Below, one piece after another: positions 1-8,692 of a stretch of 64,000 nucleotides of DNA. Below the pieces are notes generated by a model that made no database searches, was not told the DNA's origin, and worked only from the letters and a program-made list of their open reading frames with translations. The translations under genes and the position numbers were made by a program. This stretch comes from Roseovarius sp. (lineage in GTDB: Bacteria; Pseudomonadota; Alphaproteobacteria; Rhodobacterales; Rhodobacteraceae): positions 351,448 to 415,447 of the forward strand of contig JACIYT010000001.1 of the NCBI GenBank assembly GCA_014359765.1, written 5' to 3'. Positions within the stretch are counted from its first letter, which is position 1. Each line of letters begins with the position of its first letter.

Positions 1-345
1 GCCGCCAAGGATGGTGAGCGGCTTGTCGCCCCGGGCGCGGCCAAGCGCCACACCGGCGCGGCGGCTCTGTGCCGCATCGGCATTGCGCGGCAGCACCACC
101 ACGTCAAGCGCCTCCGCCGCAAGGCCCACGGGCCAGTTCAGCGAGATCACATCTCCCGCCTCCTTCTTTTCGAGCGCGCCGCCCTCGATCAGCCGCACGA
201 CCGCCCCGCGCATCAGGCGGTTGGCGCGCCGCCCCTCGGCGTCGAGCCTGCCATCGGGGGTGACAAAGACCGCGACGCGACCCGGCGCCGTGGCAATGGC
301 GTCGAGATCGGGGGCGGCAAAGCTGACGGGGGCGGGGCGTGTCAT
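1..345 (-). CDS. pepA: Leucyl aminopeptidase, N-terminal part (cut by window edge)
   Basis: This is the 5' 115 codons of a gene reading leftward off the window; it is absent from the ORF track because its stop lies outside. The translation starts MTRPAPVSFAAPDLDA and runs through a segment of the type seen in the N-terminal domain of M17 leucyl aminopeptidases (VAVFVTPDGRL, then LEKKEAGDVISL, then LDVVVLPRNA). The metal-binding catalytic domain is outside the window, so activity cannot be judged. M17 enzymes are cytoplasmic hexameric peptidases that remove N-terminal residues. The gene is divergent from lptF with about 125 bp between the starts, an arrangement I know from other Rhodobacterales. 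Identification rests on family resemblance of the N-domain and on that context. Confidence 0.75.
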   Translation of the reverse strand, partial: MTRPAPVSFAAPDLDAIATAPGRVAVFVTPDGRLDAEGRRANRLMRGAVVRLIEGGALEKKEAGDVISLNWPVGLAAEALDVVVLPRNADAAQSRRAGVALGRARGDKPLTILGG

Positions 346-411
346 CGGCAATCTCCATTCCTGAACCTCGCCCAGACCTAGCGCGCCGTTTCGCCAATGG
401 CCAGTTTGCAG

Positions 412-440
412 TTTTCGCGCGGGATGCTTTGGGCTAGGTT
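412..440 (+). promoter_or_regulatory. Candidate promoter for lptF
   Basis: TTTTCG and TAGGTT are separated by 17 bp, 31 bp ahead of the TTG start of lptF. The -10 box TAGGTT belongs to the TAGRnn type found before several other genes here. The -35 match is weak. Confidence 0.35.
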
Positions 441-470
441 CCCGGCAGGACGCTGCCTCGGGGGACGTGA

Positions 471-1619
471 TTGACCAGATTCGACAGATACTTGCTGTCG
501 CAATTGATGGTCTTGTTCGGTTTTTTCGCGCTGGTCCTTGTCTCGATCCTGTGGATCAACAAGGCGGTGCGCATGTTCGACAAGCTCATCGGCGACGGCC
601 AGCCGGCCTGGGTGTTCATCGAGTTCACCGCGCTGACCCTGCCTGCGGTGATCAGCGGCATGTTGCCCATCGCGGCCTTTGCCGCGGCGGTCTATGTGGT
701 GCACCGCCTGTCCTCGGACAGCGAGCTGACCGTCATCCAGGCCACCGGCTATTCGCCCTTTCGCCTTGCCCGGGCGGTGCTGGTCTTCGGGGTGATGGTG
801 GCGGCGATGATGAGCCTGCTCGCCCATGTCCTCGTGCCCAACAGCCTGAGCCAGCTGCGCCTGCGCGAATACGAGATTTCCGCCAATGTCGCGGCGCAGC
901 TGTTGAGCGAGGGCGAATTCCTCCATCCCGCGCCCGGCATCACCTTCTATATCCGCGAGATCACCCCCGAGGGGGAGCTGCGCGACGTGTTCCTGTCGGA
1001 CCGGCGCGATCCCGGCAGGACGGTGACCTATACCTCCTCGCGCGCCTATCTGGTGGCGGACGGGGCGGGCTCGCGGCTGGTCATGGTCGCGGGGATGGCG
1101 CAGACGCTGCGCAGCTCGGGCGCGCGGCTCTACGTCACCTATTTCGACGATTTCTCCTATGACATCACCAGCCTGCTGAGCCGCAGCGGGATCAATCTCA
1201 ACAAGGTGAGTTTTGCCGGCACCGGCGAGCTGCTGCGCGCCCCCGAGGCGGTGGCCGCGCGCACCGGCGCAGCCCGGGGCGAGATCATGGTGGAACTGCA
1301 CGGCCGCTTTACCGGCGCGCTGATGTGCCTGGTGGCGGCGCTCGTGGGCTACAGCACGCTGATGGTGGGCGCCTTTAGCCGCCTTGGTGTCTGGCGGCAG
1401 GTGCTGGCGGCCTTCGTGCTGCTCGTGATCGTCGAGATCGGGCGCAGCGCGATCGTCGGGCCGGTGATCGCCGGGGTCGCGCCCTGGCCGATCCTCTACC
1501 TGCCGGCGCTGTCGGGGATCGTGCTGTCGCTCGTGCTGTTATGGCTGGCGCATCACCCGGTGGCCTGGATCCGCATCACCACGGGGTTCCGGCGCAGGCC
1601 GGGGGGGGCGCCGGCATGA
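471..1619 (+). CDS. lptF: LPS export ABC transporter permease LptF
   Basis: One of the two inner-membrane permease subunits of the LptB2FG transporter, which extracts lipopolysaccharide from the inner membrane. The 382-aa protein has the YjgP/YjgQ layout: three N-terminal membrane segments (about residues 10-30, 55-80 and 100-120), a large periplasmic domain (about 130-270, likely beta-jellyroll), then three C-terminal segments (about 280-360). The chosen start is TTG at 471, preceded by GGGGGA with 5-nt spacing and giving the expected start MTRFDRYLL. A GTG at 467 is in another frame. The stop overlaps the lptG start (ATGA), so the two are translationally coupled. Confidence 0.95.
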   Translation: MTRFDRYLLSQLMVLFGFFALVLVSILWINKAVRMFDKLIGDGQPAWVFIEFTALTLPAVISGMLPIAAFAAAVYVVHRLSSDSELTVIQATGYSPFRLARAVLVFGVMVAAMMSLLAHVLVPNSLSQLRLREYEISANVAAQLLSEGEFLHPAPGITFYIREITPEGELRDVFLSDRRDPGRTVTYTSSRAYLVADGAGSRLVMVAGMAQTLRSSGARLYVTYFDDFSYDITSLLSRSGINLNKVSFAGTGELLRAPEAVAARTGAARGEIMVELHGRFTGALMCLVAALVGYSTLMVGAFSRLGVWRQVLAAFVLLVIVEIGRSAIVGPVIAGVAPWPILYLPALSGIVLSLVLLWLAHHPVAWIRITTGFRRRPGGAPA

Positions 1620-2707
1620 TCCTCGACGCCTATTTCGCGCGGCGCTTCGTCTTCAGCGTCCTTGGCGTGGCGGTCGCGCTCGGCACGGTGATGGCGCTGA
1701 TCGAGCTGGTGAACGTGCTCGACGATCATCCCGACCTGGCCTTTCGGCAGGTTCTGGGCCTGGTCGCGCTGGAGATGCCCTGGGCCAATTACGAGATCCT
1801 GCCGCTGGTGGTGATCCTGGCCTCGGTGGCGTTCTTCGTGAGCCTCGCGCGCTCCTCCGAACTGGTGGTGGTGCGCGCGGCGGGGCGCTCGGCGTTGCGC
1901 GCGCTGATGGCGCCGGCGGCGGCGACGCTGCTGCTGGGCGTGCTCGCGGTCGCGGTCGGCAATCCCATCGTCGCCGTCGCCTCCAAGCGCGAGCACGACC
2001 TCTCCAACCGCTATCGCGGCATCGAGTCGGCGGCCTTTGCCCTGTCCGAGGAGGGGCTGTGGCTGCGGCAGGGCGATGCGCGCGGCCAGACGGTGATCTT
2101 TGCCGAGCGGGCAAGCTCGGATCTCGGGACGCTCTTCGGTCCGAACTTCCTCGAGTTCGGCCCCGACGGCACGCCGCAGCGGCGTATCAACGCCGAGAGC
2201 GCGCGGCTCGAGCGCGGGGCGTGGCATCTCGAGAACGTCAAGATCTGGCAGCTCGCGCGCGACACCAACCCCGAGGCCCAGGCCGAGCGGCTGGCGGCGG
2301 TCACGCTGCCCTCGGACCTCACGCAGGACCGCATTCTCGACAGTTTCGGGCGCCCGCGCTTCATCCCGGTCTGGGAATTGCCGCGCTTCATCGCGCAGAT
2401 GGAGGCCTCGGGCTTTTCGGCGCGGCGCTACGCGGTCTGGTTCCAGAGCGAATTGTCGCGCCCGGTCTTTCTGGTGGCGCTGGTGCTGATGGCCGCGGCC
2501 TTTACCATCGGCCATGTGCGCGGGACGAATGTCGGGCTCAAGGTGCTGTTCGCGGTGATCGCGGGGTTTGGCCTCCATTATCTGCGCAATTTCGGGCAGA
2601 TCCTCGGCGAGAACGGGCAGATCCCGGTGACGCTCGCGGCCTGGGCGCCGCCGGTGGCAGCGCTCCTGCTCGCGCTCGGCATCCTGCTGCATCTGGAGGA
2701 TGGCTGA
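1616..2707 (+). CDS. lptG: LPS export ABC transporter permease LptG
   Basis: Partner permease of LptF in the LPS export machine. The start is the ATG at 1616, overlapping the lptF stop; the ORF track begins upstream in frame but the overlapping start gives the typical N-terminus MILDAYFARRF. The 363-aa product has three N-terminal helices (about 12-35, 60-80 and 100-125), a periplasmic domain with charged sequence (about 130-270) and three C-terminal helices ending in LLHLEDG. Its stop overlaps the lptD start (TGATG), so lptF, lptG and lptD form one coupled unit covering inner-membrane extraction and outer-membrane insertion of LPS. Confidence 0.95.
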   Translation: MILDAYFARRFVFSVLGVAVALGTVMALIELVNVLDDHPDLAFRQVLGLVALEMPWANYEILPLVVILASVAFFVSLARSSELVVVRAAGRSALRALMAPAAATLLLGVLAVAVGNPIVAVASKREHDLSNRYRGIESAAFALSEEGLWLRQGDARGQTVIFAERASSDLGTLFGPNFLEFGPDGTPQRRINAESARLERGAWHLENVKIWQLARDTNPEAQAERLAAVTLPSDLTQDRILDSFGRPRFIPVWELPRFIAQMEASGFSARRYAVWFQSELSRPVFLVALVLMAAAFTIGHVRGTNVGLKVLFAVIAGFGLHYLRNFGQILGENGQIPVTLAAWAPPVAALLLALGILLHLEDG

Positions 2708-4878
2708 TGCGGCTGCTGCTTGTGCTGGGCCTTGTCCTGGCGGTGTGGACCGGGCCGCTTGCGGCGCAGCAGGCGCCTGCCGGCATGGCGATGCTGGTGG
2801 CCGACGAGGTGCGGCTCAGTGCCGACAACCGCCTGATCGCGCGCGGCAATGTGGAGGCGCTCTATCAGGGCCGCCGCCTGACCGCGCAGGAGATCACCTA
2901 TGACCGCGCCACCGACCGGCTGACGATCACCGGCCCGCTCAGCCTCAGCGAGGGCAGCGATACGGTGCTGCTCGCCGACAGCGCCGCGCTCGACAGCGAT
3001 TTCTCCGACGGGATCCTGCGCGGCGCGCGCCTGGTGATGCACGACCAGCTGCAGCTCGCCGCGCACGAGATGCGCCGCACCGATGCCCGCCTCAACGAGC
3101 TTTCAAAGGCCACGCTCACCTCCTGCCGGGTCTGCGACACCGGGCGCGCGCCGCTCTGGCAGATCCGCGCCGAGCGCCTCGTGCATGACGAGGACAAGAG
3201 CCGCCTCTATTTCTACAACGCGCAGTTCCGGGTGCTCGACACGCCGGTCTTCTACCTGCCCCGCCTCAGCCTGCCCGATGGTTCGGTCCGGCGCGCGAGC
3301 GGGTTCCTCGCCCCCTCGGCGGTCAATTCGAGCCTCCTCGGGACGGGGGTGCGGGTGCCCTATTTCCTCACCCTCGGGGAGCATCGCGACCTGACCATCG
3401 CGCCTTTCTACGCGACCAATTCGCGGCGGCTCGAACTGCGCTACCGGCAGATGTTCCGGCGTGGCGAGATCGAGCTCAGCGGCGCGGTGGCCGAGGATGA
3501 TTTCAACGACGGGGGCGCGCGCGGCTTTCTCTTCGCCACCGGGCGATTCGATCTGCCGCGCGATTTCGTGCTGCGCTTCGGGGTGGAATATGCGAGCGAC
3601 GACACCTTTCTCGTCGATCACGACTTTTCCGACAAGGACCGGCTGAAGAGCGGCGTCGCGATCGAGCGCGCGCGCCGCGACGACTATACCCGCCTCGCGC
3701 TCGATCATTACCGCAGCCTGCGCGAGGACGAGAAGAATTCGACCCTGCCGAGCCTCGCGGCCAATGCCGAGCACGAGCTGCGGCTGTTTCCACGCTGGCC
3801 GGGCGGCGAGCTGCGCATCGGCGCGTTCGCCCATGGCCATCGCCGCAATTCGAGCCTGAGCATCGACGGGCCCGATCCCGATACCTTTGCCGACGGGCGC
3901 GACATGGCGCGCCTGACCGTCGAGGCGGACTGGATCCGGCAATGGGTCCTGCCGGCCGGAGTGCTGGCGCGGGTCACGACCGGGCTTGCCCTTGACCATT
4001 TCGAGCTTCGCGACATCGGCGAGACGGCGCGCCCGCAGGCGACCGAGATCACCCCGCGCGCCGCCGTGATGCTGCGCTGGCCATTCCAGAAGATCGCCGC
4101 CAGCGGCGCGACCCATGTCGTCGAGCCGGCGATGCAGCTGGCCTGGTCGGGCGGCTCCAATCCGGACATCCCCAATGACGAGAACACGGTGATCGAGTTC
4201 GACGAAGGCAATCTCTTCAACATCTCGCGCTTTGTCTCCCCCGACCGGCGCGAGCGCGGGATGAGCGCGGCCTACGGGCTGAGCTATGCGCGGGTCGATC
4301 CGACCGGCTGGGAGGGGCGGTTTGCGCTGGGCCAGGTCTATCGCGACGATCGGCTGCGCGAGACTTCGGGCGAGAGCAGCTTTACCCGCAGTTCGGGCCT
4401 GAGCGGGCGCAGCTCGGACCTGCTGCTGGCCGGGCAGTTCCGCAACCAGAGCGGCCTCGTCCTCACCGCGCGCGGCCTCTTCGACGATGATTTCGAGGTG
4501 ACCCGCGCGGAGGCGCGCGGCAGCTGGCGCAACGCGCGCACCGATATCGGCGCGACCTATATCTGGCTCGACAAGGATCTGCGCGAGGACCGCCCCGGCA
4601 CGATTTCGGAATGGGCCATCGACGGCAGCTATCGTTTCGCCGATCACTGGACGGCGAGCGGCGAGTGGCGCTTTGACGCCACCGATCAGCGCAGCATCCG
4701 CGCCGGGGCGGGGATCACGTATACCAACGAATGTGTCGAGATCACCTTTTCGGTCTCGCGCCGCTTCACCTCGTCCACTATCCTTGAACCCGAGACGAAT
4801 TTCGGCCTTGTGGTCGGGCTGCGCGGCTTTGGCGGCGGGTCCCGTGACGCAAGCCTGACCCGCAAATGCAGGACCTGA
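2707..4878 (+). CDS. lptD: LPS-assembly outer membrane protein LptD
   Basis: Outer-membrane beta-barrel that inserts LPS into the outer leaflet, together with LptE. The start ATG at 2707 overlaps the lptG stop. The 723-aa product has a signal peptide (MRLLLVLGLVLAVWTGPLAAQ), an N-terminal LptA/OstA-like domain (about 28-130) and a long barrel domain. Four cysteines fit the disulfide-bonded architecture known for LptD: C140 and C143 in a CRVC motif, and two near the C-terminus (about C676 and C721). In E. coli the pairs are also between N- and C-terminal parts, but the spacing differs here. It lies directly upstream of surA, the periplasmic chaperone for barrel proteins. Confidence 0.95.
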   Translation: MRLLLVLGLVLAVWTGPLAAQQAPAGMAMLVADEVRLSADNRLIARGNVEALYQGRRLTAQEITYDRATDRLTITGPLSLSEGSDTVLLADSAALDSDFSDGILRGARLVMHDQLQLAAHEMRRTDARLNELSKATLTSCRVCDTGRAPLWQIRAERLVHDEDKSRLYFYNAQFRVLDTPVFYLPRLSLPDGSVRRASGFLAPSAVNSSLLGTGVRVPYFLTLGEHRDLTIAPFYATNSRRLELRYRQMFRRGEIELSGAVAEDDFNDGGARGFLFATGRFDLPRDFVLRFGVEYASDDTFLVDHDFSDKDRLKSGVAIERARRDDYTRLALDHYRSLREDEKNSTLPSLAANAEHELRLFPRWPGGELRIGAFAHGHRRNSSLSIDGPDPDTFADGRDMARLTVEADWIRQWVLPAGVLARVTTGLALDHFELRDIGETARPQATEITPRAAVMLRWPFQKIAASGATHVVEPAMQLAWSGGSNPDIPNDENTVIEFDEGNLFNISRFVSPDRRERGMSAAYGLSYARVDPTGWEGRFALGQVYRDDRLRETSGESSFTRSSGLSGRSSDLLLAGQFRNQSGLVLTARGLFDDDFEVTRAEARGSWRNARTDIGATYIWLDKDLREDRPGTISEWAIDGSYRFADHWTASGEWRFDATDQRSIRAGAGITYTNECVEITFSVSRRFTSSTILEPETNFGLVVGLRGFGGGSRDASLTRKCRT

Positions 4879-6137
4879 AGAGCATGACCCCCAGCCTGAC
4901 CCCCATTCCGCGCGGCCCCATCCTGTCCTGCCTCGTGCTGGTGCTGAGCCTGGCGCTCGGCCTTTCGCCGGCGCCGGTGCGGGCACAGAACCTGTTCGCG
5001 CCGGCGATCTTCGTCAACGATCAGGTGGTGACGCGCTACGACATCCAGCAGCGCGTGCGGATGCTGACGCTGTTCCGCGCGCCCGGCGATATCAACCGCC
5101 TCGCCCGCGAGCAGCTCATCGATGAACGCCTCAAGATGGAGGCCGCGCGCGTCATGGGGGTGGACCTGCCCGAGGACATGGTGGCCGAGGGCATGGAGGA
5201 ATTCGCCGCGCGCGCCAACATGACCGCGGAAGAGCTGATCGCCGGGCTCGGCCAGTCGGGCGTTTCCGAAGAATCGTTCCGTGCCTTTGTCCGTGCCGGG
5301 ATCGTCTGGCGCGAGGTGACGCGCGCGCGCTTCAGCCGGCAGGTCTCGGTCGGCGAGGCCGAGATCGAGCGCGCGACCCGCGCGCTCTCGGGGCAGGCGC
5401 CGGTGCGGGTGCTGCTGTCGGAGATCATCCTGCCCGTGACCAGCCTCGCCGATGCCGAGGACAAGCAGGTGCTCGCGACCCGCATCGCCCAGAGCCGCAA
5501 CGAGGCCGAATTCGCCGAATTCGCCCGGCGCCATTCGGCCGCGCCCTCGGCGCGTGTCGGCGGGCGGATGAACTGGCAGGCGCTCTCGGATCTTCCGCCG
5601 GGTCTGGCTCAGGTGGCGCTCGCGCTCGGGCCGGGCGAGATCTCCGAGCCCTTGCCGATCGAGGGCGGCATCGCCCTCATCATGCTGCGCGACATCGAGG
5701 AGGGTGCGCCGCCCGCGCCGCAATATTCGGCCATCGAATACGCGGCCTACTACATTCCCGGCGGTCGCAGTGCGCAGGCGCTGGCGCGCGCGGCGCAGGT
5801 CCGGGCGATGGTCGATACCTGTGACGATCTCTACGGGGTTGCCCATGGCCAGCCCCCCGAGGTGCTGGAGCGCGGCGCGCTCCCGCCCGAGGAAATCCCC
5901 GCCGACATCGCCGCCGAACTCGCCCCGCTCGATCCCGGCGAGGTCTCGACGCGGCTCACCCGTGCCAATGGCCAGACCCTCGTTTTCCTGATGCTCTGCG
6001 GGCGCTCGCCGAAGCTCGACGAGGAACTGCCCTCGATCGAGAACCTTACCAATTTCATCCGCAACCAGCGGATCCAGTCGCTGGCCGAGGGCTATCTCGC
6101 GCAGCTCAGGGCCGAGGCGCGGATCGTCGAGCCGTGA
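4866..6137 (+). CDS. surA: Periplasmic peptidyl-prolyl isomerase / chaperone SurA
   Basis: Periplasmic chaperone for outer-membrane proteins. The 423-aa reading frame has a hydrophobic signal segment ending at PVRAQ (about residue 40), an N-terminal SurA domain (NDQVVTRYDIQQR), and one clear parvulin-type domain at about 175-275, followed by a C-terminal segment where a second parvulin domain would lie in E. coli but looks degenerate. The start is uncertain: ATG 4866 overlaps lptD by 13 nt, while ATG 4884, 5 nt after the lptD stop, gives a more usual signal peptide. The stop overlaps the pdxA start. Confidence 0.92.
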   Translation: MQDLKSMTPSLTPIPRGPILSCLVLVLSLALGLSPAPVRAQNLFAPAIFVNDQVVTRYDIQQRVRMLTLFRAPGDINRLAREQLIDERLKMEAARVMGVDLPEDMVAEGMEEFAARANMTAEELIAGLGQSGVSEESFRAFVRAGIVWREVTRARFSRQVSVGEAEIERATRALSGQAPVRVLLSEIILPVTSLADAEDKQVLATRIAQSRNEAEFAEFARRHSAAPSARVGGRMNWQALSDLPPGLAQVALALGPGEISEPLPIEGGIALIMLRDIEEGAPPAPQYSAIEYAAYYIPGGRSAQALARAAQVRAMVDTCDDLYGVAHGQPPEVLERGALPPEEIPADIAAELAPLDPGEVSTRLTRANGQTLVFLMLCGRSPKLDEELPSIENLTNFIRNQRIQSLAEGYLAQLRAEARIVEP

Positions 6138-7090
6138 TCGCGCTCACCTGCGGAGAGCCCGCCGGCATCGGCCCCGAGATCGCCGCGAGCGCCTGGGCCG
6201 CGCTGCGCGGCACGGTGCCCTTCTTCCTGATCGGCGACCCGGCGCACCTGCCCGAGGGCGTGCCCGTCACGGTGATTGACCGCCCCGAGGCGGCAGGCGC
6301 GGTGCGCGACGCGCTTCCCGTCCTCGCCCATCCCTTCCCCGGCCCGCGCACCCCCGGCACGCCGCAACCGGCGCAGGCGCAAACGGTGATCGACGTGATC
6401 GCGCGCGCCGTGGCGCTGGTGCAGGCAGGGCAGGCCCGCGCGCTCTGCACCGCGCCCATCCACAAGCAGGCGCTGCAGGAGGGGGCCGGTTTCGCCTTTC
6501 CGGGCCATACCGAATTTCTCGCCCATCTCGCGGGTGTGGGCCGCGTGGTGATGATGCTCGCCGCTCCCGTGCTGCGTGTCGTCCCCGCCACCATCCATAT
6601 CCCGCTCAAGGACGTGCCGCAGGCCCTCACCCCCGCCCTGCTGGAGGAAACGATCCGCATCACCCATGCCGCGCTGAGGCGCGATTTCGGCCTGACAACC
6701 CCGCGCCTCGCCGTGGCCGGGCTCAATCCCCACGCGGGCGAGGGCGGGCGCATGGGGCGCGAGGAGATGACGATCATTGCCCCCGTTCTGAGCCGTCTGC
6801 GCGCCGAGGGGATGGATTTGCGCGGCCCGCTTTCGGCCGACACGATGTTTCACGCACCCGCGCGCGCGGGCTATGACGCGGCCATCGCCATGTATCACGA
6901 TCAGGCGCTCATCCCGGTCAAGACGCTCGATTTCGACCGGGGCGTGAATGTCACGCTGGGCCTGCCCTTCATCCGCACCTCGCCCGATCACGGCACCGCG
7001 CTCGACATCGCGGGGCAGGGGGTGGCCAACCCGTCCTCGCTGATCGAGGCGCTGCGTCTGGCCGACACGCTGGTAAAGGCGCGCGCATGA
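6134..7090 (+). CDS. pdxA: 4-hydroxythreonine-4-phosphate dehydrogenase
   Basis: NAD-dependent oxidation of 4-phosphohydroxy-L-threonine in the DXP-dependent pyridoxal phosphate pathway. The GTG start at 6134 overlaps the surA stop. The 318-aa product begins [15 protein letters not shown], the usual PdxA opening, and carries the expected conserved segments: [11 protein letters not shown], the metal-binding [16 protein letters not shown], and [10 protein letters not shown], followed by [13 protein letters not shown]. Length is typical. The order surA-pdxA-rsmA is conserved in many proteobacteria. Confidence 0.96.
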   Translation: MIALTCGEPAGIGPEIAASAWAALRGTVPFFLIGDPAHLPEGVPVTVIDRPEAAGAVRDALPVLAHPFPGPRTPGTPQPAQAQTVIDVIARAVALVQAGQARALCTAPIHKQALQEGAGFAFPGHTEFLAHLAGVGRVVMMLAAPVLRVVPATIHIPLKDVPQALTPALLEETIRITHAALRRDFGLTTPRLAVAGLNPHAGEGGRMGREEMTIIAPVLSRLRAEGMDLRGPLSADTMFHAPARAGYDAAIAMYHDQALIPVKTLDFDRGVNVTLGLPFIRTSPDHGTALDIAGQGVANPSSLIEALRLADTLVKARA

Positions 7091-7929
7091 GCACGCTCGC
7101 GAACCTGCCGCCGCTCTCCCGCGTCATCGCCGCGCATGGCCTCTCGGCGCGCAAATCTCTGGGCCAGAATTTCCTTCTCGATCTCAACCTCACCGCCAGG
7201 ATCGCCCGGCAGGCGGGCGATCTGAGCGCCTGTGATGTGCTCGAGATCGGCCCCGGCCCTGGTGGGCTCACACGCGGGCTCCTGATGGAGGGGGCGCGCC
7301 ATGTGCTCGCCGTCGAAAAGGACGCGCGCTGCCTGCCCGCCCTGCAAGAGATCGCCGAGGCCGCGCCGGGGCGGCTCGACGTTGTTCATGGCGACGCGCT
7401 CGAAATCGACCCTCTGGCGCATCTGACGCCCCCCATCCGCATCGTGGCGAACCTGCCCTACAATGTCGGCACCGAATTGCTGATCCGCTGGCTGACGCCG
7501 CCCGACTGGCCGCCCTTCTGGCAATCGCTCACGCTGATGTTTCAGCGTGAAGTGGCCGAGCGCATTGTCGCTGCGCCGGGATCGAAGGCCTATGGGCGGC
7601 TCGCGCTGCTGGCGCAATGGCGCTGCGATGCCCGCATCGTGATGACGCTGCCGCCCGGGGCGTTCACGCCGCCGCCCAAGGTCTCGTCGGCGGTGGTGCA
7701 TCTCACGGCCCTGCCCGCGCCGCGATACCCCGCCGATCCGCGTGTGCTCGAACGGGTGGTGGCCATGGCCTTCAACCAGCGCCGCAAGATGCTGCGCGCG
7801 GCGCTCCGGGGCCTTGCGCCGGACATCGAGGACCGGCTGCTCGCCGCCGGGATCAAGCCCACCGACCGCGCCGAAACGGTGGGGCTCGAACAGTTCTGCG
7901 CGCTGGCACGGGGGCTGGCCGAGGGGTAG
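7087..7929 (+). CDS. rsmA: 16S rRNA (adenine1518/1519-N6) dimethyltransferase
   Basis: Dimethylates two adjacent adenines in the 3' terminal helix of 16S rRNA (KsgA). The ATG at 7087 overlaps the pdxA stop. The 280-aa protein shows the family's [12 protein letters not shown] opening, the SAM-binding [11 protein letters not shown] (about residues 54-64), and the catalytic NLPYN motif, with [10 protein letters not shown] near the C-terminus. It is the last gene of the lptF-rsmA run. A hairpin-bearing repeat follows 8 bp after the stop. Confidence 0.97.
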   Translation: MSTLANLPPLSRVIAAHGLSARKSLGQNFLLDLNLTARIARQAGDLSACDVLEIGPGPGGLTRGLLMEGARHVLAVEKDARCLPALQEIAEAAPGRLDVVHGDALEIDPLAHLTPPIRIVANLPYNVGTELLIRWLTPPDWPPFWQSLTLMFQREVAERIVAAPGSKAYGRLALLAQWRCDARIVMTLPPGAFTPPPKVSSAVVHLTALPAPRYPADPRVLERVVAMAFNQRRKMLRAALRGLAPDIEDRLLAAGIKPTDRAETVGLEQFCALARGLAEG

Positions 7930-7936
7930 ATCGCCC

Positions 7937-8001
7937 GCGCGGAATCAGAGCGCGCCCCGCGCGCTCCCGCGCATCGCCGGGCCGCCCCCCGGCACGGCGA
8001 T
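7937..8001 (+). repeat. Dispersed structured element, copy 1 (two hairpins)
   Basis: GCGCGGAATCA (7937-7947) is followed by an 8-bp perfect stem GAGCGCGC/GCGCGCTC with a CCC loop (7948-7966). A second hairpin, ATCGCCG...CGGCGAT, lies at 7973-8001. The same GCGCGGAATCA-plus-hairpin layout is seen at 18010 and 35395 with different stem sequences. Here it lies between convergent rsmA and the ybaK-like gene and may also end transcription. The rest of the gap to 8145 shows nothing I recognise. Confidence 0.6.
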
Positions 8002-8145
8002 CTGGCTGCCACCTGCGCGACGAAAGAGCGTTACCCGGACCTGGCTGCCATGAAGTGCACCAAACCGGCCTGGGATCGCCGCGCCGCGGCCCGTCGATGC
8101 CCGGAGACCCGAATGCTATGGACCAAGGGGGAGCCCCCGCGCGCC

Positions 8146-8619
8146 TCACCCCGTAAACTCCGCCAGTTCCGCCCCCGATATCTCCAGGAGCAGCCCCGGC
8201 GCGATCCCGAACAGGTGGCGCGGCGTGCCCGCTGCCGCCCAGACCGTCTCGAAGGCCAGCAGCGCCGGATCGAAAAAGGCGCGCGGGCGCGTCAGATGCC
8301 CCACCGGCGAGACCCCTCCAATCGCAAACCCCGTCTGCGCCCGGATGAGGCCCGCATCCGCCTTGCCCAGCGGCACGCCTGCCACCGCGCTCGCGCGGCC
8401 CGCATCCACCCGGTTCGCGCCGGAGGTGACAAAGAGCAGCGCCGCGCCGCTCTCCTCGTCGCGGAACATGATGGATTTGGCGATCTGCGCCACGTCGCAG
8501 CCCACCAGGTCGGCGGCCATCTGCGCCGTGGTGGCATTGCCGATCTCGCGCGGGGCGATGTCGCACCCCGCCGCCAACAGCGCCGCCGTCACGCGCCTGA
8601 GGCTCCTGCTCATGTCCAT
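8146..8619 (-). CDS. YbaK/EbsC-family aminoacyl-tRNA deacylase
   Basis: 157-aa free-standing editing-domain protein. The family (YbaK, ProX and relatives) hydrolyses mischarged tRNA, often Cys-tRNAPro or Ala-tRNAPro; which one applies here cannot be told from sequence. It shows the conserved lysine in IAKSIMFRD (about residue 48), the FVTSGANRVD segment, and the hallmark GGVSPVGH motif at about 101-108. The start MDMSRSLRR could be M1 or M3. It is divergent from glnE with 73 bp between the starts. Confidence 0.88.
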   Translation of the reverse strand: MDMSRSLRRVTAALLAAGCDIAPREIGNATTAQMAADLVGCDVAQIAKSIMFRDEESGAALLFVTSGANRVDAGRASAVAGVPLGKADAGLIRAQTGFAIGGVSPVGHLTRPRAFFDPALLAFETVWAAAGTPRHLFGIAPGLLLEISGAELAEFTG

Positions 8620-8657
8620 CCTCCGGTTTTTTCACTGTCTTCCACACGCGGTTCGGA

Positions 8658-8685
8658 TTGACCAGAGCGGCGCGCCTTGTATCAC
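8658..8685 (+). promoter_or_regulatory. Candidate promoter for glnE
   Basis: TTGACC and TATCAC are separated by 16 bp. The -10 box ends only 7 bp before the glnE ATG at 8693, so transcription would start at or just before the start codon and the message would have almost no leader. Confidence 0.45.
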
Positions 8686-8692
8686 TCTCCGC

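Noticed and set aside
467-1162. GTG at 467 as a start for the gene after pepA
   Set aside because: It opens a different frame without membrane segments, while TTG 471 gives the LptF N-terminus.
3103-4986. Long minus-strand ORF of 627 aa opposite lptD
   Set aside because: It is fully antisense to a well-supported gene, with low-complexity Arg/Ala/Gly composition typical of GC-rich shadow frames. The same applies to 7853-11671, 11812-13665, 15656-17833, 44562-48065 and 48147-51011.
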